Shown here: in pieces, positions 1 through 6,997 of the stretch | How the letters are laid out: each line of letters opens with the position of its first letter | Position numbering within the stretch: position 1 is the stretch's first letter | Assembly (NCBI GenBank): GCA_020253595.1 | Contig: JADCBH010000007.1 | Span: forward strand, 1-28,318 | Direction: 5' to 3' | Length of the DNA stretch: 28,318 bases | Origin: Brevundimonas sp. | GTDB taxonomy: Bacteria; Pseudomonadota; Alphaproteobacteria; Caulobacterales; Caulobacteraceae | Notes under the pieces: model-generated | The model's database searches: none | The model's input: only the letters and a program-made list of their open reading frames with translations | What the model was told of the DNA's origin: nothing | Translations under genes and position numbers: made by a program

Positions 1-174
1 CAGAAGCCCATCGACGCCTTCTGGACCCACCCCACGCCCCCCGACGACGCCCTGTTCCACAGGTTCCGCGCCCACGTCATCGCCCGCACTCAGGTCAACG
101 GGAACTACCACGAACCCAGAGCCCTCAAACCCACCGCAAAAGCCCTCGCAAGACGATTCGCCGCCGTAAGGTGA
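1..174 (+). CDS. Capsule polysaccharide export/biosynthesis protein, KpsS-like (C-terminal fragment)
   Basis: Frame 1 is open from the window edge to TGA at 172-174 and encodes the last 57 residues of a protein whose start lies outside the window. The tail contains FWTHPTPPDDALFHRF followed by ARTQVNGNYHEPRA. This resembles the C-terminus of KpsS/LipB-type capsule proteins (Capsule_synth family), which end with a Pro-Thr-Pro-Pro segment and a T-Q-x-N-G-x-(F/Y)-Y motif. Such proteins act at the inner membrane in building or exporting lipid-linked capsular polysaccharide. The assignment rests on my memory of the C-terminal motif only, so the family call is moderate. No capsule genes are visible downstream, so this would be the last gene of its cluster. 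Confidence 0.5.
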   Translation, partial: QKPIDAFWTHPTPPDDALFHRFRAHVIARTQVNGNYHEPRALKPTAKALARRFAAVR

Positions 175-261
175 CGACGGGACGCGAGCGAGCGGCACGA
201 CCGCCTGCGGTGAGAAGAGATCAGGCGACTTCCGCCGGCGGCTCGGTCCGGTGACGTCCGC

Positions 262-426
262 TCAGCGCGAGATCAGGATCAATGGCGCGTCGCGCGTCTG
301 CTGAGAGGCCGGCGGTTCGACAACGCTGCGGCCGATGGCAATCGTCAAACTGGCGACGACAAGAGCCGATACCGTCCCGGCGAGCACCATGCGCACGCCA
401 AGCCCGAAACCGCCTCTTTCGTCCAT
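262..426 (-). CDS. Small single-pass membrane protein, hypothetical (54 aa)
   Basis: Not a recognised family. The ATG at 424-426 follows a G-rich stretch that could serve as ribosome binding site. The product has a short charged N-terminus (MDERGG), one hydrophobic segment (about residues 10-32: VRMVLAGTVSALVVASLTIA and flanks) and a short tail ending LILISR. An in-frame GTG at 484-486 would add 20 Arg-rich residues but has no visible Shine-Dalgarno sequence. The gene lies on the same strand as, and 85 bases downstream of, the OmpA lipoprotein gene, so it may be cotranscribed. Reality of the gene is uncertain; it rests on the membrane-segment pattern. Confidence 0.4.
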   Translation of the reverse strand: MDERGGFGLGVRMVLAGTVSALVVASLTIAIGRSVVEPPASQQTRDAPLILISR

Positions 427-511
427 GCCTGGCCCCCGGAAACCCTGACCGAGAGGGACCACACGCAGCCTGGCGACGCAAGTCACCGAACCGCGTGCAA
501 CGGTGAAATTG

Positions 512-1186
512 TCAGCCCGTGAAAGGGCGGATCAGGATCTCGACCCGTCGGTTCTGCGCCCGCCCCTCGGCCGTCGCGTTGGAGGCCACCGGCACCCGCG
601 ATGACAGGCCTTCCACGAACAGCCGCTCGCGCAGGACGCCCTGGGCGATCAGGGCGTCCGCCACGGCCAGGGCGCGACGTTCGGACAGGGGTTGATTGAT
701 TGTGTCTCCGCCCGACGAGTCGGTATGGCCCTTGATGTCCACGACTGAGCGGTCGTACTCGCGCAGCACGGCCGCGACGTCGCCGAGGACCGCCTCGAAA
801 CGCGGCTCGATGTTGGACTGGTTCACGGCGAAGGTGACGTCCGATGGCATGCGCAGGACCAGGGTGTCACCCTGGCGCGCCACACCGACGCCGGTGCCGG
901 ACAGTTCGGAGTCAAGCGCGCGTTGCTGAGTGTCCATGTAGCTGCCGACGGCCGCGCCACCCAAGGCCCCGATCCCGGCCCCGATCAGGGCGTTGCGTCG
1001 GCCCTGTTCGCCGTCCGAGGTGTTGGTCAGATAGCCCAGAACTGCTCCACCCAGTGCGCCCGCGATCGCGCCGGTCGCGGTGTTGTTGCGGCGAGGGGCC
1101 GAGGAATAGGGATCGGTCGTCGTGCAGGCTGTCATGCCCAGCATGGCAGCGACGCCCACGCCGCTGACGATCAGGTTCATGCGCAT
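512..1186 (-). CDS. OmpA-family outer-membrane lipoprotein with glycine zipper
   Basis: The 224-aa product has a lipoprotein signal peptide with lipobox LGMTAC (Cys21), so it should be lipidated and sorted to the outer membrane. Residues about 38-82 form a glycine-zipper segment (GAIAGALGGAVLGYL and IGAGIGALGGAAVGS). Residues about 108-224 form an OmpA C-terminal peptidoglycan-binding domain with the signature GHTDSSGG, then LSERRALAVADAL and AQNRRVEI. This is the YiaD/Pal-like architecture that tethers the outer membrane to the cell wall. I chose the ATG at 1184-1186 because GGAGA lies 7 bases upstream and the signal peptide begins there. The reading frame stays open far upstream, but that part lies antisense to the neighbouring oxygenase gene and is not real. 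Confidence 0.92.
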   Translation of the reverse strand: MRMNLIVSGVGVAAMLGMTACTTTDPYSSAPRRNNTATGAIAGALGGAVLGYLTNTSDGEQGRRNALIGAGIGALGGAAVGSYMDTQQRALDSELSGTGVGVARQGDTLVLRMPSDVTFAVNQSNIEPRFEAVLGDVAAVLREYDRSVVDIKGHTDSSGGDTINQPLSERRALAVADALIAQGVLRERLFVEGLSSRVPVASNATAEGRAQNRRVEILIRPFTG

Positions 1187-1375
1187 GGTGTGGTCTCCGG
1201 GGAAAAGGCTTCCAGCGCCACAACGTCTGCTTACAGCCAAGGTTCCGCAAGCCACCACGAGCCATGCGGCATTCCTCCGCCGTCGCGAGACTGCCAATTG
1301 CTTCGTCAAGCGCGTATGACAACCGAGTTTCCGGCGTCCGCATCGGCGACGCCGCGCCATTGATGAGGCCCCGCC

Positions 1376-2344
1376 GTGACCGTCACCCTCGACGCCCCAA
1401 CCCTTGAGAAAAAGGGCATCGTCCCCGTTTCGATGAGCCGCTACGACGCCGACTTTCAGGGCTTCAGCGATGAGCTGGGGGCCTCGTTCAAGCGCTACGG
1501 CTTCGCGGTCGTGTCCGATCACGGGCTGGACGAAGGGGTGATCGGCCGCGCCATCGACGACGCCAAGGCCTTCTTCGCCCTGCCCGAGGACGTGAAGCGC
1601 CAGTACCATATGCCCGGCACGGGCGGCGCACGCGGCCTGACACCGTTCGGGGTCGAGGCCGCCAAGGGCGCGGCCGCCGTCGACCTGAAGGAGTTCTGGC
1701 ACACCGGCCGAGAGCTGCCCGAGGGCCATCCCTATCGGAAGTACATGCGTGACAACCTGTGGCCGACCGAGATCGAAGGCTTCCGGCCGGATGTCTACGG
1801 CATGTTCGAGGCGCTGGACGCCCTGGGCCGTCGCATCCTGAAGGCCATCGCCCGCTACCTTCAGCTCGGCGACGACTTCTTTGAGGACAAGGTTCAGCTG
1901 GGCAACAGCATCCTGCGCATGTTGCACTACCCCCCCGTGCCGGCCGATGCGCCGGGTGTGCGCGCCGGTGCCCATGAGGACATCAACGTCATCACCCTGC
2001 TGCTTGGGGCCGAAGAAGCCGGTCTTCAGCTCAAGGACGCCGATGGCGAATGGCTGGACATCGCGCCTCCGCAGGGGGCCCTGGTGGTCAACATCGGCGA
2101 CATGTTGCAGCGGCTGACCAACCACGTCCTGCCGTCGACGACCCACCGCGTGGTCAATCCGGCTCCCGAGCGTCGCGCATTCGCGCGCTACTCGACGCCC
2201 TTCTTCCTGCACTTCAACCCGGACTATGTCATCGAGACCCTGCCGGGCATGGTCACTGCCGACAATCCGGACCGCTATGCCGGTCGCGCCATCATGGCAG
2301 AGGACTTCCTGACCGAGCGGCTGAAGGAAATCCGCCTGATCTGA
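1376..2344 (+). CDS. Isopenicillin-N-synthase-like 2-oxoglutarate/Fe(II) oxygenase
   Basis: The 322-aa protein has an N-terminal DIOX_N-type region (about 15-130, including YGFAVVSDHGL) and a C-terminal 2OG-Fe(II) oxygenase double-stranded beta-helix domain (about 175-280). The iron facial triad is visible as H200-E-D202 (AHEDINVITLL) and H257 (THRVVNP); the 2-oxoglutarate-binding R-x-S motif is R271-Y-S273. Family members hydroxylate or desaturate small molecules, and bacterial homologues of this length mostly have no known substrate. The start is GTG at 1376 with GAGG 7 bases upstream. It is divergent from the OmpA gene and convergent with the NDUFA9-like gene. Family assignment is secure; the substrate is unknown. 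Confidence 0.9.
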   Translation: MTVTLDAPTLEKKGIVPVSMSRYDADFQGFSDELGASFKRYGFAVVSDHGLDEGVIGRAIDDAKAFFALPEDVKRQYHMPGTGGARGLTPFGVEAAKGAAAVDLKEFWHTGRELPEGHPYRKYMRDNLWPTEIEGFRPDVYGMFEALDALGRRILKAIARYLQLGDDFFEDKVQLGNSILRMLHYPPVPADAPGVRAGAHEDINVITLLLGAEEAGLQLKDADGEWLDIAPPQGALVVNIGDMLQRLTNHVLPSTTHRVVNPAPERRAFARYSTPFFLHFNPDYVIETLPGMVTADNPDRYAGRAIMAEDFLTERLKEIRLI

Positions 2345-2362
2345 CGCCCGTCAAGTCGCCCT

Positions 2363-2381
2363 CCTCGGGTCGAGCCCGAGG
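2363..2381. terminator. Palindromic hairpin between convergent genes
   Basis: CCTCGGG (2363-2369), a 5-base loop and CCCGAGG (2375-2381) form a perfect 7-bp stem between the 3' ends of the oxygenase gene and the NDUFA9-like gene. No U-tract follows on either strand. On the minus strand it reads as a GTCATCCTCGGG...CCCGAGGA type element, which I recall as a common dispersed palindrome in alphaproteobacterial intergenic regions. It could act as a bidirectional transcription stop or mRNA 3'-end stabiliser. Confidence 0.5.
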
Positions 2382-2399
2382 ATGACGGCGGAATGGCAT

Positions 2400-3389
2400 T
2401 CAGGCGGGGGCCGGCTCGGGTGCCTTTGGGTTCTCGGCGAACTGCCCGCCCCGGCGATAGCGCCAGAGGTAGGACGGGGCGATGGCCTCCAGCCCGGTCG
2501 CCTCGATCCCGAGGTCTGACAGGCCCGGCGCGCCCGCAGACACCACATTGTCGGTCTTCAGCATCAGGACCTGGTCGCGCGTAATGACGGGGGCAATGCC
2601 GACCATGGCCGTCAGGCCTGCGACCCGACCCAGCGTCGCCGCCGCGAATACGGGGATCGGTGCCAGCAACCGCATGCGGCCGGTCTCGCGCAGGATGTAC
2701 TGCAGGATGTCCTTGAACGACCAGACGGCCGGCCCGCCCAGTTCATAGGTCTGGCCGCGAGCCTGAGGCAGGACGATCGCGCGCGCCACGGCCTCGGCCA
2801 CGTCACCGACGTAGACAGGCTGGAACTTCGTCTTGCCGCCGCCGATCAGGGGCAGGGCGGGCGACGTCGTCGCCATGGAGGCGAAGCGGTTCAGGAAGCC
2901 GTCGCCGGCTCCGAACACGATGGAGGGGCGCAGGATGGTCGCGGTCGGCAGGGCCGCCAGGATCGCCTGCTCGGCCTCGCCCTTGGTGCGGCCATAGGCG
3001 GCCTCAGACCCCGTGTCGGCCCCGATGGCCGAGATGTGGATGAAGCGCTCGATCCCGTTGGCGGCGCAGGCTTCCGCAATCGTGCGCGCCCCCTGGACGT
3101 GGGCGGTCGCGAACTTGCGGCCCGGTGCCTCGAACAGCAGGCCGACCAGATTGACCGCCGCCGTCGAGCCCTTCAGCGCGGCCTCGACGTCGGCCGGGCG
3201 GGTGATGTCACAGCGGACAGGCTGGATCTGGCCGACGTCACCGTTGACGCGCAGGTCCTGGGCAAGGTGCGGCCGGCGCACCGCGACCTTCACCCGCCAG
3301 CCGCGTTTGGCGAGCGCGCGCACCACCTGGGTCCCGACGAAGCCGGAACCGCCGAAGACGGTGACGAGGCCGGGGGTCGTGTCGGTCAT
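2400..3389 (-). CDS. NDUFA9-like complex I NAD(P)-binding protein (atypical SDR)
   Basis: The 329-aa protein starts with a Rossmann dinucleotide-binding motif VFGGSGFVG (GxxGxxG, residues 13-19), then NLVGLL and a Y132-x-x-x-K136 pair (AAYGRTKGEAE). It continues with RPSIVFGAGDGFLNRFA and a region of PVYVGDVAEA type, which is the pattern of bacterial complex I NDUFA9 subunit family proteins. In mitochondria NDUFA9 is an accessory subunit of NADH:ubiquinone oxidoreductase; in alphaproteobacteria the orphan homologues probably have a related assembly or redox-sensor role. Start ATG at 3387-3389 follows AGGA. A promoter-like sequence lies upstream at 3420-3448. The gene is monocistronic. Confidence 0.85.
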   Translation of the reverse strand: MTDTTPGLVTVFGGSGFVGTQVVRALAKRGWRVKVAVRRPHLAQDLRVNGDVGQIQPVRCDITRPADVEAALKGSTAAVNLVGLLFEAPGRKFATAHVQGARTIAEACAANGIERFIHISAIGADTGSEAAYGRTKGEAEQAILAALPTATILRPSIVFGAGDGFLNRFASMATTSPALPLIGGGKTKFQPVYVGDVAEAVARAIVLPQARGQTYELGGPAVWSFKDILQYILRETGRMRLLAPIPVFAAATLGRVAGLTAMVGIAPVITRDQVLMLKTDNVVSAGAPGLSDLGIEATGLEAIAPSYLWRYRRGGQFAENPKAPEPAPA

Positions 3390-3419
3390 GACGGCATCCT
3401 GAAAAGGCGTTCGGGCGTG

Positions 3420-3448
3420 GGGATAGACGATGGCCCGGGCCCTCGCAA
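3420..3448 (-). promoter_or_regulatory. Probable sigma-70 promoter of the NDUFA9-like gene
   Basis: Read on the minus strand, TTGCGA (3448-3443) is followed after exactly 17 bases by TATCCC (3425-3420). Transcription would begin near 3413, leaving a 5' leader of about 24 bases that contains the AGGA ribosome-binding sequence. The spacer includes the palindrome GGCCCGGGCC. The -10 hexamer lacks the final T, so this is a pattern match only. Confidence 0.4.
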
Positions 3449-3566
3449 CGCGGGGCGGGGACGCAGGTGCCGCAAATCCTTCAAAACCCGTGTTGACCCG
3501 GTCCGTATGCTGCCTTAAGGGTCCGCGCCTTCCGGATCGGAACGCCCTCGTGGCGGATCGAAACGG

Positions 3567-3653
<87 letters not shown>

Positions 3654-3661
3654 TCTTTTCA

Positions 3662-3702
3662 AACGGCGTCGCGACGGAACGGTCGCGGCGCCGTTCGTCT
3701 TT
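3662..3702 (+). terminator. Terminator of tRNA-Leu
   Basis: A 14-bp stem (3662-3675 with 3682-3695, one T-G wobble) has a 6-base loop GGAACG and is followed by CGTCTTT. It begins 9 bases after the tRNA CCA end and separates the tRNA from the COG0523 gene. Confidence 0.75.
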
Positions 3703-3762
3703 GAAGCTCGCCCGGCGTCGTCGGGGCTTCCATTCCGGGCCGTCGCGCCCCATGTCGCGGCC

Positions 3763-4872
3763 ATGTCCGACACCCGCATTCCCGTCACCGTCCTCACCGG
3801 CTACCTCGGCGCCGGCAAGACGACGCTTTTGAACCGCATCCTCACCGAGGACCACGGCAAGCGCTACGCCGTCATCGTCAACGAGTTCGGCGAGATCGGC
3901 ATCGACAACGATCTGGTGGTCGGTGCCGACGAGGATGTGTTCGAGATGAACAACGGCTGTGTCTGCTGCACGGTGCGCGGCGACCTGATCCGTGTCGTCT
4001 CTGGCCTCATGAAGCGCCAGAAGCCGGGTGCCCCGGCCTTTGACGCCATCATCGTGGAAACGACGGGTCTGGCCGATCCCGGCCCGGTCGCCCAGACCTT
4101 CTTCGTCGACGAGGACGTCAAGGCCAAGACGCGGCTGGACAGCGTCACGGCGCTCGTCGATGCACGCCATGTCATGGCGCGGCTGGATGACAGCAAGGAA
4201 GCGCGCGAGCAGGTCGCCTTCGCCGACCGCATCATCCTCAACAAGACCGACCTGGCATCACCGGACGAGCTGGCGGCGGTGGAGCGGCGCCTGCGCGGCC
4301 TCAATCCGCTGGCCCCCATCCGTCGGGCCGAGCGGGCCAATGTGCCGCTGGATCAGGTGCTGGATATCGGCGCCTTCGATCTGGAGCGGGTGCTCGACAT
4401 CCATCCGGCCTTCGTCAATCCGCCCCACGGCGAGCACGGCCACGTCCACGACGAGCACTGCGGGCATGATCATCATCACCACGATCACGATCACCACCAC
4501 GACCATCAGCACGCCGAAGTGGACGAAGTGGACGAAGTGCACGGTGTTTCCGGCGCGCGCGGTCATGACCACGGCGACGACATCCGGGGCATCTCCCTGT
4601 CGCTCGACCGGCCGATGAACGGGGTCAGGTTCACCCAGTGGCTGGACCAGTTGCTGGGCCAGCAGGGCCAGAACATCCTGCGCGCCAAGGGCATCATCGA
4701 TGTCCAGGGCGAGAACCGCCGCCTCGTGTTCCAGGCCGTCCACATGATCCTGGAGGGCGACCTGCAGCGCGAATGGGGTGCCACCGAACGCCGCTGGAGC
4801 CGGGCGGTCTTCATCGGCCGCAACCTGGACGAGGCGGCACTGAAGGCCGGGTTCGAAGCCTGCGCGGCTTGA
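3763..4872 (+). CDS. COG0523 (CobW/YjiA/ZNG1-like) metal-trafficking GTPase with His-rich loop
   Basis: The 369-aa G3E-family GTPase has the P-loop GYLGAGKTTLLN (from residue 13), the metal-binding motif CVCC (66-69, in NNGCVCCTVRGDL), the ETTGLADP switch (about 99-106) and the guanine-specificity motif NKTD (160-163). A C-terminal CobW_C domain (about 277-365) follows. Residues about 222-270 form a histidine-rich stretch typical of COG0523 proteins that handle zinc, cobalt or another metal. Part of it is an exact 9-bp DNA repeat (4516-4542) encoding EVD-EVD-EVH. Known roles are metal insertion into client enzymes or survival under zinc limitation. No client gene is adjacent and I see no Zur box. 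The ATG at 3763 lacks a good Shine-Dalgarno sequence. Confidence 0.93.
   Translation: MSDTRIPVTVLTGYLGAGKTTLLNRILTEDHGKRYAVIVNEFGEIGIDNDLVVGADEDVFEMNNGCVCCTVRGDLIRVVSGLMKRQKPGAPAFDAIIVETTGLADPGPVAQTFFVDEDVKAKTRLDSVTALVDARHVMARLDDSKEAREQVAFADRIILNKTDLASPDELAAVERRLRGLNPLAPIRRAERANVPLDQVLDIGAFDLERVLDIHPAFVNPPHGEHGHVHDEHCGHDHHHHDHDHHHDHQHAEVDEVDEVHGVSGARGHDHGDDIRGISLSLDRPMNGVRFTQWLDQLLGQQGQNILRAKGIIDVQGENRRLVFQAVHMILEGDLQREWGATERRWSRAVFIGRNLDEAALKAGFEACAA
4516..4542 (+). repeat. Triple 9-bp tandem repeat in the His-rich loop
   Basis: Three consecutive units, GAAGTGGAC, GAAGTGGAC and GAAGTGCAC, encode EVD EVD EVH at the end of the histidine-rich segment. Such slippage-prone repeats probably let this loop vary in length between strains. 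Confidence 0.8.
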
Positions 4873-4897
4873 AAGTAAGGCAGTTTTGCCTTACTCT
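4869..4897 (+). promoter_or_regulatory. Promoter of the toxin-antitoxin operon
   Basis: TTGAAA (4869-4874), overlapping the stop codon of the COG0523 gene, is followed after exactly 17 bases by TACTCT (4892-4897). The predicted start of transcription, 7 bases beyond the -10, is the A of the antitoxin ATG at 4904, so the mRNA would be leaderless. No Shine-Dalgarno sequence precedes the ATG, which agrees. Inference from sequence pattern only. Confidence 0.6.
4874..4895. promoter_or_regulatory. Palindromic operator of the toxin-antitoxin operon
   Basis: AGTAAGGC (4874-4881) and GCCTTACT (4888-4895) are perfect 8-bp inverted arms around AGTTTT. The palindrome occupies the -35/-10 spacer and touches both hexamers, so a bound AbrB/MazE-type antitoxin or VapBC complex would directly block RNA polymerase. 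AbrB-type antitoxins commonly bind such inverted repeats in their own promoters. Confidence 0.65.
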
Positions 4898-4903
4898 TCT
4901 GCC

Positions 4904-5173
4904 ATGGTCGCCTTGACGCTCACAGCCAAGAACCAGCTCACGCTTCGCAAGGAGGTGGTGAAGCACCTGGGCCTGAAGCCGGGTGACAAGATCGAGGCGG
5001 AACTGCGGCCCGACGGCCGGGTCGAGCTCGTTGCGACCAGGTCCAGGACCGGCAAGATTTCGGACGCCTTTGGCATCATCAAGGTGAAGCCCGGCACACC
5101 GTCGCTCAGCATCGACGAGATGAACGAGGTCATCGCCGAGGGGTGGACCGAAATGGGCCGTCGCGGACTTTGA
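4904..5173 (+). CDS. AbrB/MazE/SpoVT-family antitoxin
   Basis: The 89-aa protein begins with the swapped-hairpin AbrB domain pattern (VALTLTAKNQLTLRKEVV, then HLGLKPGDKIEAELRPDGRV), residues about 1-50, which binds the operator DNA. The C-terminal part (ISDAFGIIKVKPGTPSLS... to EMGRRGL) should wrap around and neutralise the toxin. I chose the ATG at 4904 rather than the TTG at 4886 because the latter lies inside the operator palindrome and the AbrB fold begins at MVALT. The stop codon overlaps the start of the PIN-domain gene, showing translational coupling in a type II toxin-antitoxin module. Confidence 0.9.
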   Translation: MVALTLTAKNQLTLRKEVVKHLGLKPGDKIEAELRPDGRVELVATRSRTGKISDAFGIIKVKPGTPSLSIDEMNEVIAEGWTEMGRRGL

Positions 5174-5574
5174 AGATCGCGCCTGACACCAACATCCTCA
5201 TTCGCATCCTGACGAACGACGATGCCGAGCAAGCGGAAATCGGCCGACAGGAGCTGTCTGACGCTTCAGCGATCATCCTTTCGTCCTCTGTCCTGTGCGA
5301 GACCGCCTGGGTTCTGAAACGCTTCTTCGGTGCGAGCCGGGAGGAGATCAGCCAAGGCATTCGGGCGCTCGTCAGTGCTGAGAACGCTGTATTCGACAGC
5401 TATGCCGTCGATGTGGGTCTTCGATTGATGGATGCGGGCGGCGAATTCGCCGATGGCGTCATCGCCGCCTCGGGTATCGGCATGGGTGCCGAAGCCTTTG
5501 TGTCGTTTGATCGCCGGGCTGTGCGCAGTCTGACGGGTCTGGGCGTAGCTGCTCGGACTCCTGACCAGCCTTAG
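5170..5574 (+). CDS. VapC-type PIN-domain ribonuclease toxin
   Basis: The 134-aa PIN domain has all four acidic metal-binding positions: D6 (APDTNIL), E44 (LCETAWVL), D95 (FADGVIA) and D114 (SFDRRA). VapC toxins use these with Mg2+ to cleave RNA, often tRNA anticodon loops, and stop growth when the antitoxin is lost. I propose TTG at 5170-5172 as start: it overlaps the antitoxin stop as TTGA (4 bases), and the PIN fold normally begins only a few residues before D-T-N. A GTG at 5143 would add 9 residues that look unlike the family. The catalytic set looks intact, so the toxin is probably active. Confidence 0.88.
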   Translation: MKIAPDTNILIRILTNDDAEQAEIGRQELSDASAIILSSSVLCETAWVLKRFFGASREEISQGIRALVSAENAVFDSYAVDVGLRLMDAGGEFADGVIAASGIGMGAEAFVSFDRRAVRSLTGLGVAARTPDQP

Positions 5575-5578
5575 TCGC

Positions 5579-6040
5579 CTAGAAATAGGCGATCAGCCGT
5601 CCCATCACGACGACACCGATCCACATGACCAACGACCCTGCGGCCAACCCCTTGGCGGCGTCGGGAATCTCGTCGGCCAGGTCGCTGAACAGGCTGCGAA
5701 ACGTCCAGGCGTTCAGGCCAGCGACCCCGATCAGAACCATCTTGCCCCAGAACAGTGCCGATCCGGACAGGGCCTCAGCATCCGCCGCGAACATCAGGAG
5801 GCCGCTGACAGCCATCATGGCGAACCCTGCGAGGGCCAGGGGTGTAACGGCGCGCGACAGTGCGGCGGGGCTGATGCCCTTGCCGTAGCCGAGCAGGCGC
5901 AGGTCCAGAAGGCCGATACCGCCGACCAGCAGGATGGCTCCAATCACATGGGCTGTATTGGCGATGGGGTAGACCAGAGCCTCAGAGCCGACCCAGCGGG
6001 CCAGCCCTGATCCCTCGATCGCCGCGATCAGACCGCTCAG
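5579..6040 (-). CDS. DUF6644-like integral membrane protein, probable CTG start
   Basis: This protein has four or so membrane helices. Conserved-looking features are YPIANTAHVIGAILLVGG near the N-terminus, followed by LLDLRLLGYG, and later segments ALFWGKMVLIGVAGLNAW and SLVMWIGVVVMGRLIAYF. The pattern matches the DUF6644 family, which usually sits beside a DUF6152 gene, as here. The only ordinary start in frame (GTG at 5945-5947) would remove the conserved YP-x-x-N-x-x-H segment. The frame is open upstream to CTG at 6038-6040, which overlaps the DUF6152 stop codon as CTGA; from there the protein is 153 aa, a normal family length. Function unknown; the conserved His suggests a heme- or metal-linked membrane role, which is only inference. 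Confidence 0.7.
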   Translation of the reverse strand: MSGLIAAIEGSGLARWVGSEALVYPIANTAHVIGAILLVGGIGLLDLRLLGYGKGISPAALSRAVTPLALAGFAMMAVSGLLMFAADAEALSGSALFWGKMVLIGVAGLNAWTFRSLFSDLADEIPDAAKGLAAGSLVMWIGVVVMGRLIAYF

Positions 6041-6396
6041 CGGAGTTCGACCGTCTTGCCGCCGGCCGTGATGCGCTCGGCCCGTATCTCGCGCGTGCCG
6101 TCCAGACGCGGATAGCCTTCGACGGTCACGGTGCGGCCCACGGCGATGTCCGCCTCAGCCAGACCACGGGTCTGCATGCGCGAGACGGGGGCGAGCACCA
6201 CGTCCCAGCGTTGGCCGTTGATCGCGATGACGATCGCGCCGTGGGGGCTGCCCCAGCTGGATTCCAGCACCTGCGCCGTCGGACGCATCGTCCGCTCGGC
6301 GTCGTAGGAGCTCCAGCCGTGATGCGCTGCGGCGGCCGTGGCGATGACGACGGCTGAGCCGAAGGCCAGGGCGGCGGGTGCGAACCGAAGGGTCAT
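6037..6396 (-). CDS. DUF6152-family periplasmic protein
   Basis: The 119-aa product begins with a Sec signal peptide (MTLRFAPAALAFGSAVVIAT, cleavage near AAA/HHGWSSY). The mature protein starts with HHGWSSYD and contains SPHGAIVIAINGQRWDVVLAP and VGRTVTVEGYPRLDG, the usual DUF6152 pattern: a small OB-like beta domain with an N-terminal double histidine. Function is unknown; the H-H end could bind a metal. The start ATG at 6394-6396 has GGGAG 7 bases upstream. The 3' end overlaps the DUF6644-like gene by 4 bases if that gene starts at CTG, so the two are probably one operon. Confidence 0.8.
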   Translation of the reverse strand: MTLRFAPAALAFGSAVVIATAAAAHHGWSSYDAERTMRPTAQVLESSWGSPHGAIVIAINGQRWDVVLAPVSRMQTRGLAEADIAVGRTVTVEGYPRLDGTREIRAERITAGGKTVELR

Positions 6397-6553
6397 TTGA
6401 TTTCTCCCGGTTGTTCCTATCTGCGTCAGGATAGGGCATGGCGGCGAACCCATCCAGCGACGCCGCGCCGCACGCAACCGTACGCCGTGAGCCAGAATGC
6501 CCAGACGCATGGCCTTGTCGCACGATGGGCTGGACGGAACAGGAGCGGTCTTG

Positions 6554-6997
6554 ATGAACCACGTTGATCCAACCCGGGAGGTCATGGCGGTCTTCCGGGA
6601 CCTTCCGACAGAACGGCCCATCGCCATGATCAACCTGCTCCGGTTTCGCGAGCATGCGGACTATCCGGCCGATCACCCCGAGCACGCCAGGGGGCTCTCG
6701 GGTGCGGACGCCTATCGCCTCTATGGCAAGGCCGCGCAGGCTCCCTTCCAGCGCGCGGGGGGAACCCAGATCTGGCTGGGCCGACCCGAGCTGACGGTCA
6801 TCGGTCCTGCAGACGAGACCTGGGACCTGGCCTTCATCGCCGCCTATCCGTCCGGCGACGCCTTTGTCGGTATGCTGCGCGATCCGGAGTACCGGCAGGC
6901 GGTCATCCACCGCCAGGCGGCGGTGCTCGATTCGCGGCTGATCCGCTGCGAGATGCGCGGCCCGGGCGCTGCCTTTGGTGAGGAAGATCGGGCGTGA
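6554..6997 (+). CDS. DUF1330 domain protein
   Basis: The 147-aa protein contains PIAMINLLRFREHADYP, AYRLYGKAA and a C-terminal part with LAFIAAYPSGDAFVGMLRDP, matching DUF1330, a small dimeric ferredoxin-like alpha/beta fold related to Dabb and antibiotic-monooxygenase proteins. No enzymatic activity is established for most members. I chose the ATG at 6554 with AGGAG 8 bases upstream. The stop overlaps the start of the WD40 gene as GTGA. It is divergent from the DUF6152/DUF6644 pair, from which it is separated by about 157 bases in which I find no clear promoter. Confidence 0.8.
   Translation: MNHVDPTREVMAVFRDLPTERPIAMINLLRFREHADYPADHPEHARGLSGADAYRLYGKAAQAPFQRAGGTQIWLGRPELTVIGPADETWDLAFIAAYPSGDAFVGMLRDPEYRQAVIHRQAAVLDSRLIRCEMRGPGAAFGEEDRA

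Noticed and set aside
1187..2212. Long upstream extension of the OmpA frame
   Set aside because: It is antisense to the 2OG oxygenase; the lipoprotein signal peptide fixes the start at 1186.
3493..3521. TTGACC-17-TAAGGG as tRNA-Leu promoter
   Set aside because: The -35 is good but the -10 is poor and other registers are no better; not strong enough to list.
4258..4743. Minus-strand ORF with Val/Ile-rich stretch
   Set aside because: It is the reverse complement of the His/Asp-codon-rich loop of the COG0523 gene, which mimics a membrane segment.
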